64,000 bases of DNA from Haloferax sp. Atlit-12N (GCF_003383095.1 NZ_PSYW01000001.1:682001-746000); one strand, 5' to 3'; positions 7,288 through 16,681 are shown, counted from the first letter of the stretch. Notes: a model not told the origin generated them from the letters alone. Made by a program: numbers and translations.

Positions 7288-8457
7288 TTAGACGCCCTGT
7301 CCCATCAGATGACTGCGGAGGATGTCGGCGTTCTTCGTCCCGGACTCGGTGTTGACGACGACGACCGTGTCGCCCTCGTCGAACTCGTCTGCGAGTTCCC
7401 ACGCGCCGGCGAGCGCGACGCCGCCCGCGGGGCCGACTTCGACGCCCGCGGTCTGGGCGGCGGTGACGGCGGATTCGAGCGCGTCGTCGTCGCTGACGGC
7501 GACAGCCGCGCCGCCGGACTCGCGGACGGCGCGGAGCGCGAGCGACCCGCCCGCGGGGTCCGGAATCTCCAGTTCGCCGACGATGGTGTCCGGCTGGTTC
7601 CACGCCTCGTGGGCGTCGCTGTCGGCCTCCCATGCGGTGGTGACCGGCGAACAGCCGACCGGCTGCGCGGCAACGAGTTTGGGCACCGACTCGACCAGTC
7701 CGAGTTCGACGAGGTCGGAAAAGCCCTTGTAGACGCCGTAGGCGAGTTCGCCGGTCGAGACGGGGACGACGACCCAGTCGGGGACCGACCAGTCGAGGCG
7801 CTCTGCGACCTCGTAGGCGATGGTCTTCGCGCCGTCGTGGCGGTAGGGGTTGTCGAACTCCTGCAGGGAGTACCAGTCGCTCTTGAGCTGTTCGTGGAGC
7901 GCGGAGAGGGCGTCAGGGTAGCGCCCGCCGACGACCTTCATCTGGCCGCCGTGGACGTTCACCATGGCCTTGTTCGGGAACGGCGTCCGCGAGGGGACGA
8001 AGCCGTAGGACCGTGCGTCCACGAGGCCCGCGTAGGAGGCCGCGGACTGCGCGCCGTTGCCGGGCGAGGCGTGCGCGACGACCTCGGCGTCGGCCTCGCG
8101 CGCGGCGGTGACGGCGAGCGAGAAGCCGCGGTCGAGGAACGTCCCGGTCGGGTTGCGGCCCTCGTCCTTGATGAGGAGCGACCCGACGCCGGCCTCCTCG
8201 CCGAGCGCGTCGGCCGCGACGAGGGGCGTCGCGCCCTCGTTGGCCGTCACCGGCTCCGCGAATGGGAGCAGTTCGCGGTAGCGCCACATCGTGTCGAAGG
8301 GGCGCTCGGCGAGCGTCTCGGCGTCCCACTCGACCGCGTCGAGGTCGTAGGTGGGGTCAAGCGGCGCGTCGGCGTCGCTCACGCCGGTTGCGTCCGCGTC
8401 GTACTCGTCGCCGGTCTCCGTGCACACCAGCCCGGAGAAGGTGTCGGACATCTGCAT
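7288..8457 (-). CDS. Threonine synthase-like protein lacking the PLP-binding lysine
   Basis: 389 aa, fold-type II PLP-enzyme family, threonine synthase branch. Family features are kept: zinc-finger-like N-terminus (CTETGDEY), KDEGRNPTG before the lysine site, a phosphate-cup-like SPGNGAQSAASYAG and STGELAYGVYKG. The residue that should be the Schiff-base lysine (normally NPTGSFKDRG) is Leu108 in NPTGTFLDRG; I checked the codon as CTC at 8136-8134. Without this lysine, normal threonine synthase chemistry is not expected. The frame is otherwise intact and family length, so it is probably a functional paralogue with another role rather than a decayed gene. Confidence 0.85.
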   Translation of the reverse strand: MQMSDTFSGLVCTETGDEYDADATGVSDADAPLDPTYDLDAVEWDAETLAERPFDTMWRYRELLPFAEPVTANEGATPLVAADALGEEAGVGSLLIKDEGRNPTGTFLDRGFSLAVTAAREADAEVVAHASPGNGAQSAASYAGLVDARSYGFVPSRTPFPNKAMVNVHGGQMKVVGGRYPDALSALHEQLKSDWYSLQEFDNPYRHDGAKTIAYEVAERLDWSVPDWVVVPVSTGELAYGVYKGFSDLVELGLVESVPKLVAAQPVGCSPVTTAWEADSDAHEAWNQPDTIVGELEIPDPAGGSLALRAVRESGGAAVAVSDDDALESAVTAAQTAGVEVGPAGGVALAGAWELADEFDEGDTVVVVNTESGTKNADILRSHLMGQGV

Positions 8458-8551
8458 AGCCGGGGCTTACGGGGGGAGGGACTAAGCCCTTCTCGTCGGT
8501 CGATGGCCGCCACCCGTAGCGGCTTTGTGTCGCCCGTCCGAGAGACGAGAT

Positions 8552-9829
8552 ATGGACGATAGCCACATCGCGGTCGTCGGCGCGGGCCTCGCGGGCCTCG
8601 TCGCCGCGCGACACCTCGCCGCCGACGGGGCCGACGTGACCGTCGTGGAGCGGCGCGACGACGTCGGCGGGCGGGTCCGGACCCGAACGAAAGACGGCTT
8701 CACGCTCGACCGCGGGTTTCAGGTCCTCTTCACCGACTACCCCGCGGTCCGGCGGGAACTCGACCTCGACGCCCTCGACCTCCGGCGGTTCACGCCCGGC
8801 GCGACCATCTGCCGGCCAAGCAGACGCGCGGTGCTCTCTGACCCCCTCCGCGACATCGGGAGTCTGTTCGAGTCCGTCCGCAACCCCGAGGTGACGACGA
8901 GCGACAAGCTTCGGACGCTGGCGCTCAGACAGGACGTGAGCAGCCGCGACGAGGAGGGAATCTTCGCCTCGGCGGACCGAAGCATCCGGTCGTACCTCCG
9001 CGACTGGGGCTTCTCCGAGGACTACATCGAGCACTTCGTCGCGCCCTTCTACGGCGGCATCACGCTCGACCGCTCGCTCTCCTCGTCGAAGCGGGTGTTC
9101 GAGTACACGTTCAAGATGCTCTCGACGGGGAGCACCGCAGTCCCCGCGGCGGGGATGCAAGCGGTTCCCGAGCAACTCGCCGACGCCGCCCGCGACGAGG
9201 GTGCGACCGTCCGCCTCGGCGAGCGCGTCGAGTCGGTCCAGTCCGACGGCGACGGGGCGGTCGTCACCACGGGCCGCGAGTCAATCGAAGCCGACGCGGT
9301 CGTTGTCGCCACAGACCCCAAGGAGGCGCGCCGCCTGACCGGCGTCGGGTCGATTCCGACCGAGGCACACGGCTGTGTCACCCAGTACTACACGCTTCCG
9401 AGCGGGAGCGGCCTCGACGCGGGCAAGCGCATCATGCTCAACGCGCCGAGCCCCGACCCCAACACAGTCGTCCCGCTTTCGACCGTCGCGCCGGAGTACG
9501 CCCCGCAGGGAACGGAACTCCTGAACGCGACGTTCCTCGGCGCGACCGCGCAGGACGAGTCCGAGGAGGAACTGTTCGAGAAGACCCGCCGGACGCTCGA
9601 AGCGTGGTACCCCGAGCGCTACTTCGACGACCTCGAACTGCTCCACACCGACTACATCTCCTTCGCGCAGTTCGCCCAGCCACCGGGGGTCCACGAGTCG
9701 CTCCCGGACGCCCGCGACGCTCCCGGTCGCGCGTACCTCGCCGGCGACTACACCACGTGGTCGTCGATTCAGGGCGCGATGCGGAGCGGGAAGGATGCCG
9801 CCGACGCCGTCCGCGACGACCTCTCGTAA
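8552..9829 (+). CDS. FAD-dependent amine oxidase/phytoene desaturase-like oxidoreductase
   Basis: 425 aa. It begins with a perfect dinucleotide-binding motif (VVGAGLAGLVAARHLA) followed by VVERRDDVGGRVRT, typical of the amine oxidase, protoporphyrinogen oxidase and carotenoid desaturase superfamily. The C-terminal FAD contact is YLAGDYTTWSSIQGAMRSGK. The middle substrate domain does not identify the substrate. The ATG at 8552 puts the Rossmann motif at residue 7, as usual; the upstream in-frame start at 8525 adds unsupported residues. Confidence 0.85.
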   Translation: MDDSHIAVVGAGLAGLVAARHLAADGADVTVVERRDDVGGRVRTRTKDGFTLDRGFQVLFTDYPAVRRELDLDALDLRRFTPGATICRPSRRAVLSDPLRDIGSLFESVRNPEVTTSDKLRTLALRQDVSSRDEEGIFASADRSIRSYLRDWGFSEDYIEHFVAPFYGGITLDRSLSSSKRVFEYTFKMLSTGSTAVPAAGMQAVPEQLADAARDEGATVRLGERVESVQSDGDGAVVTTGRESIEADAVVVATDPKEARRLTGVGSIPTEAHGCVTQYYTLPSGSGLDAGKRIMLNAPSPDPNTVVPLSTVAPEYAPQGTELLNATFLGATAQDESEEELFEKTRRTLEAWYPERYFDDLELLHTDYISFAQFAQPPGVHESLPDARDAPGRAYLAGDYTTWSSIQGAMRSGKDAADAVRDDLS

Positions 9830-9874
9830 TCGCGCGCTTCGCCGTCGTTTTCCATTCACCGCCTACTTCGACAG

Positions 9875-10567
9875 TCAGAGCAAGCGTCGTAGCTTCCCCA
9901 GCGGCGGGAACGTGAGCGTCTCGGCCGCCTCCACGTCGCGGACGAGCGGCCTGAAGTCGTCGGCGTCGGTGACGAGCGGCGACTGGAAGTCGGACGCGCG
10001 CATCCGGTTGACTTCGACCCCGGCCGCGAAGCGGGTGAACGCCGGGAGCATCAGCACGTCGCCGCCGCGGTAGGCGTCGGGGCCGTAGAGGACGCAGGGC
10101 CGCCGCCGACCCTCGATGGAGAGCGTCGGATGGTCGTGGCCGACGACGTAGCGGTCGGCGTCGCCGTCGGGTTCGCGGTGGCCGTGACAGACGAGCGTCC
10201 CGTCGGCGAGGCGGTACTCGTCGTGCACGTCGCCCGACCAGCCCTCCGCGAGCATCGTGTCGTGGTTGCCGGCGACGAACACCGGGTCGGCACCGGCGTC
10301 GTCGCACGTCTCCGCGAGGGTTTCGAGGGCCGCAACGTGGCGGTCCGAGACGCGGTCGAACCGGTGGAGCACGTCGCCGGCGAAGACGACTTCGCGGGGG
10401 GCGAACTCGACGCAGTAGGTGTGCAGGCGCTCCGCGAGGTCGGGTCCCTCGCCGAGCGGAAAATCGACCGCCGAGGCGTCCGCTCGGCCGACGTGCAGGT
10501 CCGCGAGGACGAGCGCGTCGGCGTCGGGGAGAAAGAGAGCGCGCTCGCGGACGGAGACGCGTGTCAC
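9875..10567 (-). CDS. Calcineurin-like metallophosphoesterase
   Basis: 230 aa. Metal-binding motifs appear in order: DLHVGR, GDVLHRF, GNHDTM and GHDHPTL, the classical di-metal phosphoesterase set. It belongs to the archaeal group of small ICC-like phosphoesterases; whether it acts on nucleic acid or a small phosphodiester is unknown. I prefer the GTG at 10567, about 29 nt after a TATA-like AGATTTGTC on the minus strand, over the TTG at 10594, which would overlap that box. Divergent from the HTH regulator. Confidence 0.85.
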   Translation of the reverse strand: MTRVSVRERALFLPDADALVLADLHVGRADASAVDFPLGEGPDLAERLHTYCVEFAPREVVFAGDVLHRFDRVSDRHVAALETLAETCDDAGADPVFVAGNHDTMLAEGWSGDVHDEYRLADGTLVCHGHREPDGDADRYVVGHDHPTLSIEGRRRPCVLYGPDAYRGGDVLMLPAFTRFAAGVEVNRMRASDFQSPLVTDADDFRPLVRDVEAAETLTFPPLGKLRRLL

Positions 10568-10674
10568 GACCGAGTGGACGGCCCTCGAAGACAAATCTCC
10601 ACCGGAGGCGAGCGCCGCACCAAGGGGCGGCGAGAGGCCAGCAAAGGCGGGGCCGGTGCCGCCGCCGGAGCAGG

Positions 10675-10685
10675 GGCCTTTTTAG
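10675..10685 (+). promoter_or_regulatory. TATA-like box of the HTH regulator gene
   Basis: GCCTTTTTAGT is centred about 27 nt before the ATG at 10709, implying a leaderless mRNA. Confidence 0.45.
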
Positions 10686-10708
10686 TCGGTGCGTCCCACG
10701 TTCGGCAC

Positions 10709-11488
10709 ATGAGCGGCGCACTGGAGGACAAGCGCACCGCGACCCGCTTTCGCATCCTCGCCGAGATAGCCGACCGACAGCCGGCGGTGAGTCAGGGCGA
10801 AATCGCCGAGGCGGTCGGGGTGACGAGTCAGGCGGTCTCCGAGTACATCCGCGACCTCGTCGAAGACGGGCTCGTCGAAAAGCAGGGCCGGTCGCGCTAC
10901 CGCGTGACGAAAGAGGGCGTCGACTGGCTGTTTCAGGAGGCACGCGCCCTCCAGCGGTTCGCCGAACACGTCACCGACGACGTGCTGGAGAGCGTCAACG
11001 AGGACGCCGCAATCGTCACCGACGACGTGGCGGCCGGCGACACGGTGACCCTGTCGCTCCGCGACGGCCTGCTCCACGCCACGCCCGGCGACGACGGCCC
11101 GGCCATCGGCGTCGCCACCACCGACGCCGAAGCGGGCGACGCGGCCAGCGTCACCGGCTTCGAGGGCGTCATCGAGATGGAGCCCGGCTCGGTCCGCGTG
11201 CTGCAGGTGCCGCCCGCGCGACTCGCCGAGTCCGACGCGGTCGACTCGGACGCGCTCGCGGCGGCGTGCGACGAGGCCGACATCGTCGTCGCCGCGGGCG
11301 TCGAGGCCGTCGTCGCCTGCCGCCACGCGGAGGTCGACGTGAAGACGTGGTTCGCGCCGGGCGAGGTCGCCGCCGACGCCGCGGCCCGCGGACTCGACGC
11401 CGCGGTCGTCGCCAGCACCGACACCGCCGGGCGCGTGACCGACGCGCTCCGCGACGCGGGCGTGCTGTTCGAAGTGACGGAGCCGTAG
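10709..11488 (+). CDS. MarR-like winged-helix transcriptional regulator with a conserved C-terminal domain
   Basis: 259 aa. Residues 10-75 form a winged helix (ISQ-type helix QGEIAEAVGVTSQAVSEYIR, then VEKQGRSRYRVTKEGVDWL). Residues 80-255 form a haloarchaeal/archaeal domain with two alpha/beta halves (GDTVTLSLRDGLLHA and a repeated Ala/Asp-rich segment such as EADIVVAAGVEAVVACR) that may bind a small ligand; I recall it as the DUF7839 family. It is monocistronic with its own TATA. Targets are unknown. Confidence 0.8.
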   Translation: MSGALEDKRTATRFRILAEIADRQPAVSQGEIAEAVGVTSQAVSEYIRDLVEDGLVEKQGRSRYRVTKEGVDWLFQEARALQRFAEHVTDDVLESVNEDAAIVTDDVAAGDTVTLSLRDGLLHATPGDDGPAIGVATTDAEAGDAASVTGFEGVIEMEPGSVRVLQVPPARLAESDAVDSDALAAACDEADIVVAAGVEAVVACRHAEVDVKTWFAPGEVAADAAARGLDAAVVASTDTAGRVTDALRDAGVLFEVTEP

Positions 11489-11527
11489 CTCCGCGCCGGT
11501 TTCGGTTTTTCAATTCGAGGTCGCCGC

Positions 11528-12127
11528 TTAGCTCTCGGCGTGTTCTCGCGCCATCGTGTACGCCTCCCGTAGCTCGCGGAACCGCTCTCTGTCGCCGCCG
11601 TGGTCGGGATGCACGTCTTTCACCCGCGCTCGATAGGCGTCTCTGACGGCGTCCGAGGAGGCGTTCGCGGGGAGGTCGAGTCGGTCGAACGCGGCCGAAA
11701 CGGGGTCGTCGAGGTCGGCCAGTTCGGGCTCGATGTCCGGCACGTCGAAGGGGAGCCGTCGCCCGAGTTGGCCGCCGGGCATCTCGTGTTCGCAGAGGAC
11801 GGCGTAGACGCCGGCGCGTTCGAGGCGGAAAAACGCCTGCGCGTCGAAGGTGATGGCGACGCCGCGGTCGGGGAGGAAGAACGCAACCGTCTCGCCGCGG
11901 ACCGGGCGGTCCTCGACGAACCGCTCGTCGATGGAGGTGAGGTAGTCGCGGATTTCGTGGCGGCGGCGGCCCGTCCCGTCGACGCGGGGGCCGCGGGAGA
12001 CCCGCCGCTCCGGGAAGACACGACCGCCGACGACGAAGACGCCGGCGACGACGACGGAGGCGACCGCGCCCGCGGCGAGGCCGACGATGAGCCACGGCGG
12101 GAGCAGAAAGACCCACTCCGGAAGCAC
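11528..12127 (-). CDS. Membrane-anchored J-domain (DnaJ-like) protein
   Basis: 199 aa. The N-terminus starts with hydrophobic VLPEWVFLLPPWLIVG and one long or two short membrane segments, followed by a cytosolic region of about 100 residues and a C-terminal J domain (about 148-199) with the HPD tripeptide in VKDVHPDHGGDRERF. J domains stimulate Hsp70 ATPase, so this would recruit DnaK to the membrane. The frame opens from 12196, but that start is 9 nt from the divergent gene. GTG at 12127 lies about 28 nt after a TTCATAATC box and places the membrane segment right at the N-terminus. Confidence 0.75.
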   Translation of the reverse strand: MLPEWVFLLPPWLIVGLAAGAVASVVVAGVFVVGGRVFPERRVSRGPRVDGTGRRRHEIRDYLTSIDERFVEDRPVRGETVAFFLPDRGVAITFDAQAFFRLERAGVYAVLCEHEMPGGQLGRRLPFDVPDIEPELADLDDPVSAAFDRLDLPANASSDAVRDAYRARVKDVHPDHGGDRERFRELREAYTMAREHAES

Positions 12128-12204
12128 GCTAGAAATCACGGGACGAGCGATTATGAACCCCTCGCTGCCCGTACCGATTTGCCGCCGGCGGCCCAAGCGT
12201 CGGT

Positions 12205-12453
12205 ATGCGACCGATTCGCTTCGAGGAGGCCGACAGCGCGGAGCGCACGCAAATCGGCGAGGGACTGACGCGACCGGCCGTCGCCGCCGGGCGACTGGAG
12301 ACGGGCCGCGCGGACGGGAAGTACTTCCTCCGGCACGACGACGGCTGTGCGGTCTGCGGAAAGCCGGTCGAAGCAGGGTCGCCGTTCTACCTCGACCCCG
12401 ACACCGGCGAAATCCTCTGCGAGGAACACGGACGGGCGCGGCGAGAGTCCTGA
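12205..12453 (+). CDS. Small zinc-finger-like protein
   Basis: 82 aa with CAVCGKPVE near residue 48 and CEEHG near 73, a CxxC...CxxH zinc-binding pattern. Otherwise featureless. Small Cys-pair proteins of this kind are common and mostly uncharacterised in haloarchaea. It lies between the J-domain gene and ppsA. A TATA-like CGATTTGCC is about 27 nt upstream. Confidence 0.7.
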   Translation: MRPIRFEEADSAERTQIGEGLTRPAVAAGRLETGRADGKYFLRHDDGCAVCGKPVEAGSPFYLDPDTGEILCEEHGRARRES

Positions 12454-12487
12454 GAACGGCTGTTTCCGGGTCGACGCCGCAATTTCA

Positions 12488-12503
12488 TACTCGCCTTCGA
12501 GTG
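12488..12503. promoter_or_regulatory. TrmB-like site upstream of ppsA
   Basis: TACT-CGCCTTC-GAGTG matches the TACT(N7-8)GAGTA motif described for TrmB in Halobacterium salinarum, except for the last base. It ends about 33 nt before the TATA-like CTTCTTTATC (12535-12544), an upstream position compatible with activation. Confidence 0.6.
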
Positions 12504-12534
12504 AGTTTTCATTCATACTTGTTTCGTTCGCAAA

Positions 12535-12544
12535 CTTCTTTATC
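12535..12544 (+). promoter_or_regulatory. TATA-like box of ppsA
   Basis: CTTCTTTATC is centred about 30 nt before the ppsA ATG at 12571. Confidence 0.55.
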
Positions 12545-12570
12545 GGGGTACGGGACCATACGAACATCAC

Positions 12571-14847
12571 ATGGCTGTAGTCTGGCTGGACGACGTACGG
12601 GCTGACGACCTCGACCTGGTCGGTGGGAAAGGCGCGTCGCTGGGCGAACTAACCGGTGCGGGGCTTCCCGTCCCGCCGGGATTCGTCGTGACGGCGAGCA
12701 CGTACCGCGCGTTCATCGAGGACGCGGGCATCGACGACGAGCTGTTCGCCGCGGTCGAGGTCGACCACGAGGACTCCGCGGCGCTGCAGGCGGCCCACGA
12801 GGCGGCTCACGACCTCATCATGGAGACGCCGATGCCGGACGACGTGCGGGAAGAAATCCTCGACGCCTACCGGAGCGTCGGCGAGGGCGACGCCTTCGTC
12901 GCCGTCCGGTCGTCCGCGACAGCCGAGGACCTGCCTGACGCCTCCTTCGCGGGCCAACAGGAGACCTTCCTCAACATCACCGAGGAGGACCTCCTCGACC
13001 GCGTCAAGGAGTGCTGGGCCTCGCTGTTCTCCGAGCGCGCCATCTACTACCGCAACCGGAAGGGCTTCCCCCACGACAAGGTCGACATCGCGGTGGTCGT
13101 CCAGCAGATGGTCGACGCCGAGAAGTCCGGCGTGATGTTCACCCGCCACCCCTCGACCGGGAAAAAGGAGATTATCATCGAGGCGGCGTGGGGTCTGGGC
13201 GAAGCCGTCGTCTCCGGCACCGTCTCGCCCGACAACTACGTCATCAGCCGCGAGACCGGCGAGGTCGAGACGGCGACCATCGCGGACAAGAAGACGATGT
13301 GCGTCCGCGACGAGGAAACCGGCGAGACCGTCATGCGCGACGTGCCGAACGACCACCGCCACGAGCGCGTCCTCACCGACGACGAGGTGTCCCGCCTGCT
13401 CGAACTCGGCGAACTGGTCGAAGACCACTACGAGACGCCGCAGGACGTCGAGTGGGCCGTCTACGACGGCGAGGTCTACATGCTCCAGTCGCGCCCGATT
13501 ACGACCATCGCGGAGGGCGACGACGGCGAGGAAGACGAGAGCGACAGCGGACGTTCGCGGGCGGCCGCAACGGGCGACGACGTGCTCATCCGCGGCCTCG
13601 GTGCGAGTCCCGGCATCGCCTCCGGCCGCGCCCGCATCGTCACCAAGCTCGACCACCTCGACCAGGTGGCCGAGGGCGACATCATCGTCACCGAGATGAC
13701 CATGCCGGACATGGTGCCCGCGATGAAGCGCGCCGCCGGCATCGTCACCGACGAGGGGGGCATGACCTCCCACGCGGCCATCGTCTCCCGCGAACTCGGC
13801 GTGCCCGCGGTCGTCGGCACCGGCGACGGGACGAAGACCCTCGAAGACGGCGAGGTCGTCACCATCGACGGCGACAAGGGAACTGTCCGCGAGGGCGAAG
13901 AGCCCGAGGAGAAACAGCGCCAGCCCGTCGAGGAGGCCCGCCCCAAGACGCCCGTCAAGCCGATGACCGCGACCGAGGTCAAGGTCAACGTCTCCATCCC
14001 CGAGGCGGCCGAGCGCGCGGCCGCAACGGGCGCTGACGGCGTCGGCCTGCTCCGCATCGAGCACATGGTTCTGACGCTCGGCAAGACCCCCGAGCGGTTC
14101 ATCGAGCAGAACGGCGAGCGCGCCTACGTGGACGAAATCGTCTCGGGCGTCCGCGAGGCCGCAGAGGAGTTCTACCCGCGGCCGGTCCGCGTCCGCACTC
14201 TCGACGCGCCGACAGACGAGTTCCGACAGCTCGAAGGCGGCGAGAACGAGCCGCGCGAACACAACCCGATGCTCGGCTACCGCGGCATCCGCCGCGGCCT
14301 CGACAACCCGAGCGTCTTCCGCCTCGAACTGCAGGCGTTCCGCCGCCTGTTCGACATGGGCTACGACAACCTCGAAGTCATGTTCCCGCTCGTCAACGAC
14401 GCGGAGGACGTGCTGCGAGCGAAAGAGCACATGCGCGAGGCCGGCATCGACCCCGAAAAGCGCGAGTGGGGCGTCATGATAGAGACGCCGGCCGCGGCGC
14501 TCTGCATCGAAGAGCTCGCCGACGCCGGCATCGACTTCGCCTCGTTCGGTACGAACGACCTGACGCAGTACACCCTCGCGGTGGACCGCAACAACGAGCA
14601 CGTCGCCGACATCTACGACGAACTGCACCCGGCGGTGCTCAAACTCATCGGCGACACCATCGAGACGTGCCGCGAGGTCGGCGTGAAGACGAGCATCTGC
14701 GGGCAGGCCGGGTCGAAGCCCAAGATGGTTCAGTTCCTCGTCGACAAGGGCGTCAGCTCCATCTCGGCCAACATCGACGCCGTCCGCGACGTGCAACACG
14801 AGGTCAAGCGCGTCGAACAGCGGCTCCTCCTCGACTCGGTCCGCTGA
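12571..14847 (+). CDS. ppsA: Phosphoenolpyruvate synthase (pyruvate, water dikinase)
   Basis: 758 aa. It converts pyruvate and ATP to phosphoenolpyruvate, AMP and phosphate, the entry step of gluconeogenesis. Three domains: ATP-grasp N-terminus (about 1-310, VGGKGASLGEL, SSATAEDLPDASFAGQQ, MLQSRPITT), swivelling phosphohistidine domain (His in GGMTSHAAIVSREL, about residue 400) and C-terminal TIM barrel (GVMIETPAAALCIEELA, FASFGTNDLTQYTLA, CGQAGSKP). Its promoter has a TrmB-like box; the opposing enzyme pyruvate kinase is coded about 8 kb away and has one too. Confidence 0.97.
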   Translation: MAVVWLDDVRADDLDLVGGKGASLGELTGAGLPVPPGFVVTASTYRAFIEDAGIDDELFAAVEVDHEDSAALQAAHEAAHDLIMETPMPDDVREEILDAYRSVGEGDAFVAVRSSATAEDLPDASFAGQQETFLNITEEDLLDRVKECWASLFSERAIYYRNRKGFPHDKVDIAVVVQQMVDAEKSGVMFTRHPSTGKKEIIIEAAWGLGEAVVSGTVSPDNYVISRETGEVETATIADKKTMCVRDEETGETVMRDVPNDHRHERVLTDDEVSRLLELGELVEDHYETPQDVEWAVYDGEVYMLQSRPITTIAEGDDGEEDESDSGRSRAAATGDDVLIRGLGASPGIASGRARIVTKLDHLDQVAEGDIIVTEMTMPDMVPAMKRAAGIVTDEGGMTSHAAIVSRELGVPAVVGTGDGTKTLEDGEVVTIDGDKGTVREGEEPEEKQRQPVEEARPKTPVKPMTATEVKVNVSIPEAAERAAATGADGVGLLRIEHMVLTLGKTPERFIEQNGERAYVDEIVSGVREAAEEFYPRPVRVRTLDAPTDEFRQLEGGENEPREHNPMLGYRGIRRGLDNPSVFRLELQAFRRLFDMGYDNLEVMFPLVNDAEDVLRAKEHMREAGIDPEKREWGVMIETPAAALCIEELADAGIDFASFGTNDLTQYTLAVDRNNEHVADIYDELHPAVLKLIGDTIETCREVGVKTSICGQAGSKPKMVQFLVDKGVSSISANIDAVRDVQHEVKRVEQRLLLDSVR

Positions 14848-14874
14848 GGTCCGACAAGAGCCCTCGAACCGCTC

Positions 14875-14891
14875 CGTTTTCGTCTTTTCTT
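14875..14891 (+). terminator. T-rich terminator after ppsA
   Basis: CGTTTTCGTCTTTTCTT lies about 30 nt after the ppsA stop. Confidence 0.4.
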
Positions 14892-14973
14892 GACTCCGTA
14901 GCGGCGGCCGCGACTGGGCGAGGCGGCGCACCGGAGCGGAACCGATATACTGGGTGTGGTTATAGTGGGATGC

Positions 14974-16047
14974 ATGCAGCGCGCGGCACCGCAGGAGTTC
15001 GACCGCGTCCTCTCTTCGATGTGCACCCGACCGCACCCGGCCGCCCGGAAGGCCGCAGAGCGGTTCTTTGCCACCAATCCCGGCGACCCGGCGACCTATC
15101 AGGCCGTCGCCGCCCTCGAAGAAGACGCACTCTCGTACCTCGGCGAGATTACCGGCCTCTCGGCCCCCCACGGCTACGTGACAAGCGGCGGGACCGAGGC
15201 CAACATCCAGGCCATCCGGGCCGCGCGAAACCACGCCCGCGACGACGACCCGAACGTCGTCGCCCCCGAGAGCATCCACTTCAGCTTCCAGAAGGCCGCC
15301 GACGTGCTCGACGTGGAACTCCGAATCGTGCCCGTGGACGACGACTACCGCGCGAACGTCGCGGCCGTCCGCGAGGCCGTCGACGACCACACCGTCCTCG
15401 TGGCCGGCGTCGCCGGCACGACCGAGTTCGGCCGCGTCGACCCGATTTCCGAGTTGACGGCGGTCGCCCACGACGCCGGCGCGCTGATGCACGTCGACGC
15501 CGCGTGGGGCGGCTTCATCCTCCCCTTCACCGACCACGAGTGGTCGTTCGCCCACGCGCCAATCGACTCGATGACCATCGACCCCCACAAGTACGGGCAG
15601 GCGGTCGTCCCCGCCGGCGGTCTGTTGTTCCGCGAGAAGTCGGTCGTGGACTCGCTGGCGGTCGATACGCCGTACCTCGAATCCGCGTCGCAGGCGAGTC
15701 TCACCGGGACCCGAAGCGGCGCGGGCGTCGCCTCCGCGGCCGCCGCGATGCGCGAACTCTGGCCCGACGGCTACCGCGACGCCTACGAGCGCCAGCAGGC
15801 GAACGCCGAGTGGTTCTACGACGAACTCCGCTCTCGGGGCTACGACGCGGTCGAACCGGACCTCCCGCTGGTCGCCGCGAGCGTCCCCGACGGGCAGTTC
15901 GAGTCGCTCCGGGACCTCGGCTGGCGCATCTCGCGGACCGCGAGCGGCGAACTCCGCATCGTCTGCATGCCGCACGTCTCCCGCGAGTCGCTCCGGGCGT
16001 TCCTCTCGGACCTCGACGACCTCCGGTCGACCCCGACGCGCAACTGA
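14974..16047 (+). CDS. mfnA: Tyrosine/aspartate decarboxylase MfnA (PLP group II)
   Basis: 357 aa, PLP-dependent group II decarboxylase. The PLP lysine is in [17 protein letters not shown], with [17 protein letters not shown] for phosphate binding and HVDAAWGG for the ring contact. In methanogens MfnA makes tyramine for methanofuran; halophiles lack that pathway, and haloarchaeal homologues are thought to decarboxylate aspartate to beta-alanine for coenzyme A. The ATG at 14974 follows a GATATACTGG box by about 27 nt; the upstream in-frame start at 14956 is unsupported. Confidence 0.88.
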   Translation: MQRAAPQEFDRVLSSMCTRPHPAARKAAERFFATNPGDPATYQAVAALEEDALSYLGEITGLSAPHGYVTSGGTEANIQAIRAARNHARDDDPNVVAPESIHFSFQKAADVLDVELRIVPVDDDYRANVAAVREAVDDHTVLVAGVAGTTEFGRVDPISELTAVAHDAGALMHVDAAWGGFILPFTDHEWSFAHAPIDSMTIDPHKYGQAVVPAGGLLFREKSVVDSLAVDTPYLESASQASLTGTRSGAGVASAAAAMRELWPDGYRDAYERQQANAEWFYDELRSRGYDAVEPDLPLVAASVPDGQFESLRDLGWRISRTASGELRIVCMPHVSRESLRAFLSDLDDLRSTPTRN

Positions 16048-16096
16048 GCCGGTCCGAACCTGAAAACTTACAACCGACTGGCTTCGACCCTCTCGT

Positions 16097-16663
16097 GTGT
16101 CTCTCACCGCGTTCGCATCGCTCGCAGACCTGACGCTCAGTCTGTACCCCGACTTCTCGTGGCTCTCGTCGCTGGTCGAGACGGCCACCGGCTGGGTCGG
16201 GCTAGTCATCATCTTCGCGTACTCGTTTCTCATCGCCTTCGCCCTCCCGGGCGTGAGCGAAATCGTCCTCGCCGCCCCGCTCGACCTCGGGCTCCCCTAC
16301 AGCGCGAAGCTGGCGGTCATCATCCTCGTCAGCGGCGCGGGCAAAGCCGCCGGGAGCGTCTTCGCATTCCACATCGGCCGACAGACGAAGGAGTCGGGCT
16401 ACGTCGAGCGAGCGCTCGAACGGCTCCCGGTCGACGTGATGGGCTGGACCGAGCGCAAGGCCGTCCAAATCGCACAGAACTGGGGCTTCGCCGGGCTCGC
16501 GGCCGCGCTCTGCGTGCCGGGGTTCCCCGACACGCTCTCGATTTACGCGTTTTCGGTCCTCGAAGACGACTACCTCAAGTTCGCCGCCGCGACGTTCGTC
16601 GGCTCCTGCGGCCGACTCGTCGTGACGGTCATCGGCATCGAGGCCGCGCTGGCGTTCCTCTGA
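16097..16663 (+). CDS. VTT/DedA-like (SNARE-associated) membrane protein
   Basis: 188 aa, about five hydrophobic segments. The signature resembles the YqaA-type VTT domain: ALPGVSEIVLAAPLDLGLPY, GAGKAAGSVFAFHIGR, CVPGFPDTLSIYAF and FVGSCGRLVVTV. VTT/DedA proteins act in lipid scrambling or membrane homeostasis; the precise role here is unknown. It starts with GTG, about 25 nt after AAAACTTACAA, so it is probably leaderless. Confidence 0.75.
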   Translation: MSLTAFASLADLTLSLYPDFSWLSSLVETATGWVGLVIIFAYSFLIAFALPGVSEIVLAAPLDLGLPYSAKLAVIILVSGAGKAAGSVFAFHIGRQTKESGYVERALERLPVDVMGWTERKAVQIAQNWGFAGLAAALCVPGFPDTLSIYAFSVLEDDYLKFAAATFVGSCGRLVVTVIGIEAALAFL

Positions 16664-16681
16664 GCGGGGCGCACGCGCGGG

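Noticed and set aside
12649-16233. 1194-aa open frame on the minus strand
   Set aside because: It is antisense to ppsA and mfnA; long shadow frames are expected in GC-rich haloarchaeal genes, and its Val/Asp/Arg-rich translation has no domain.
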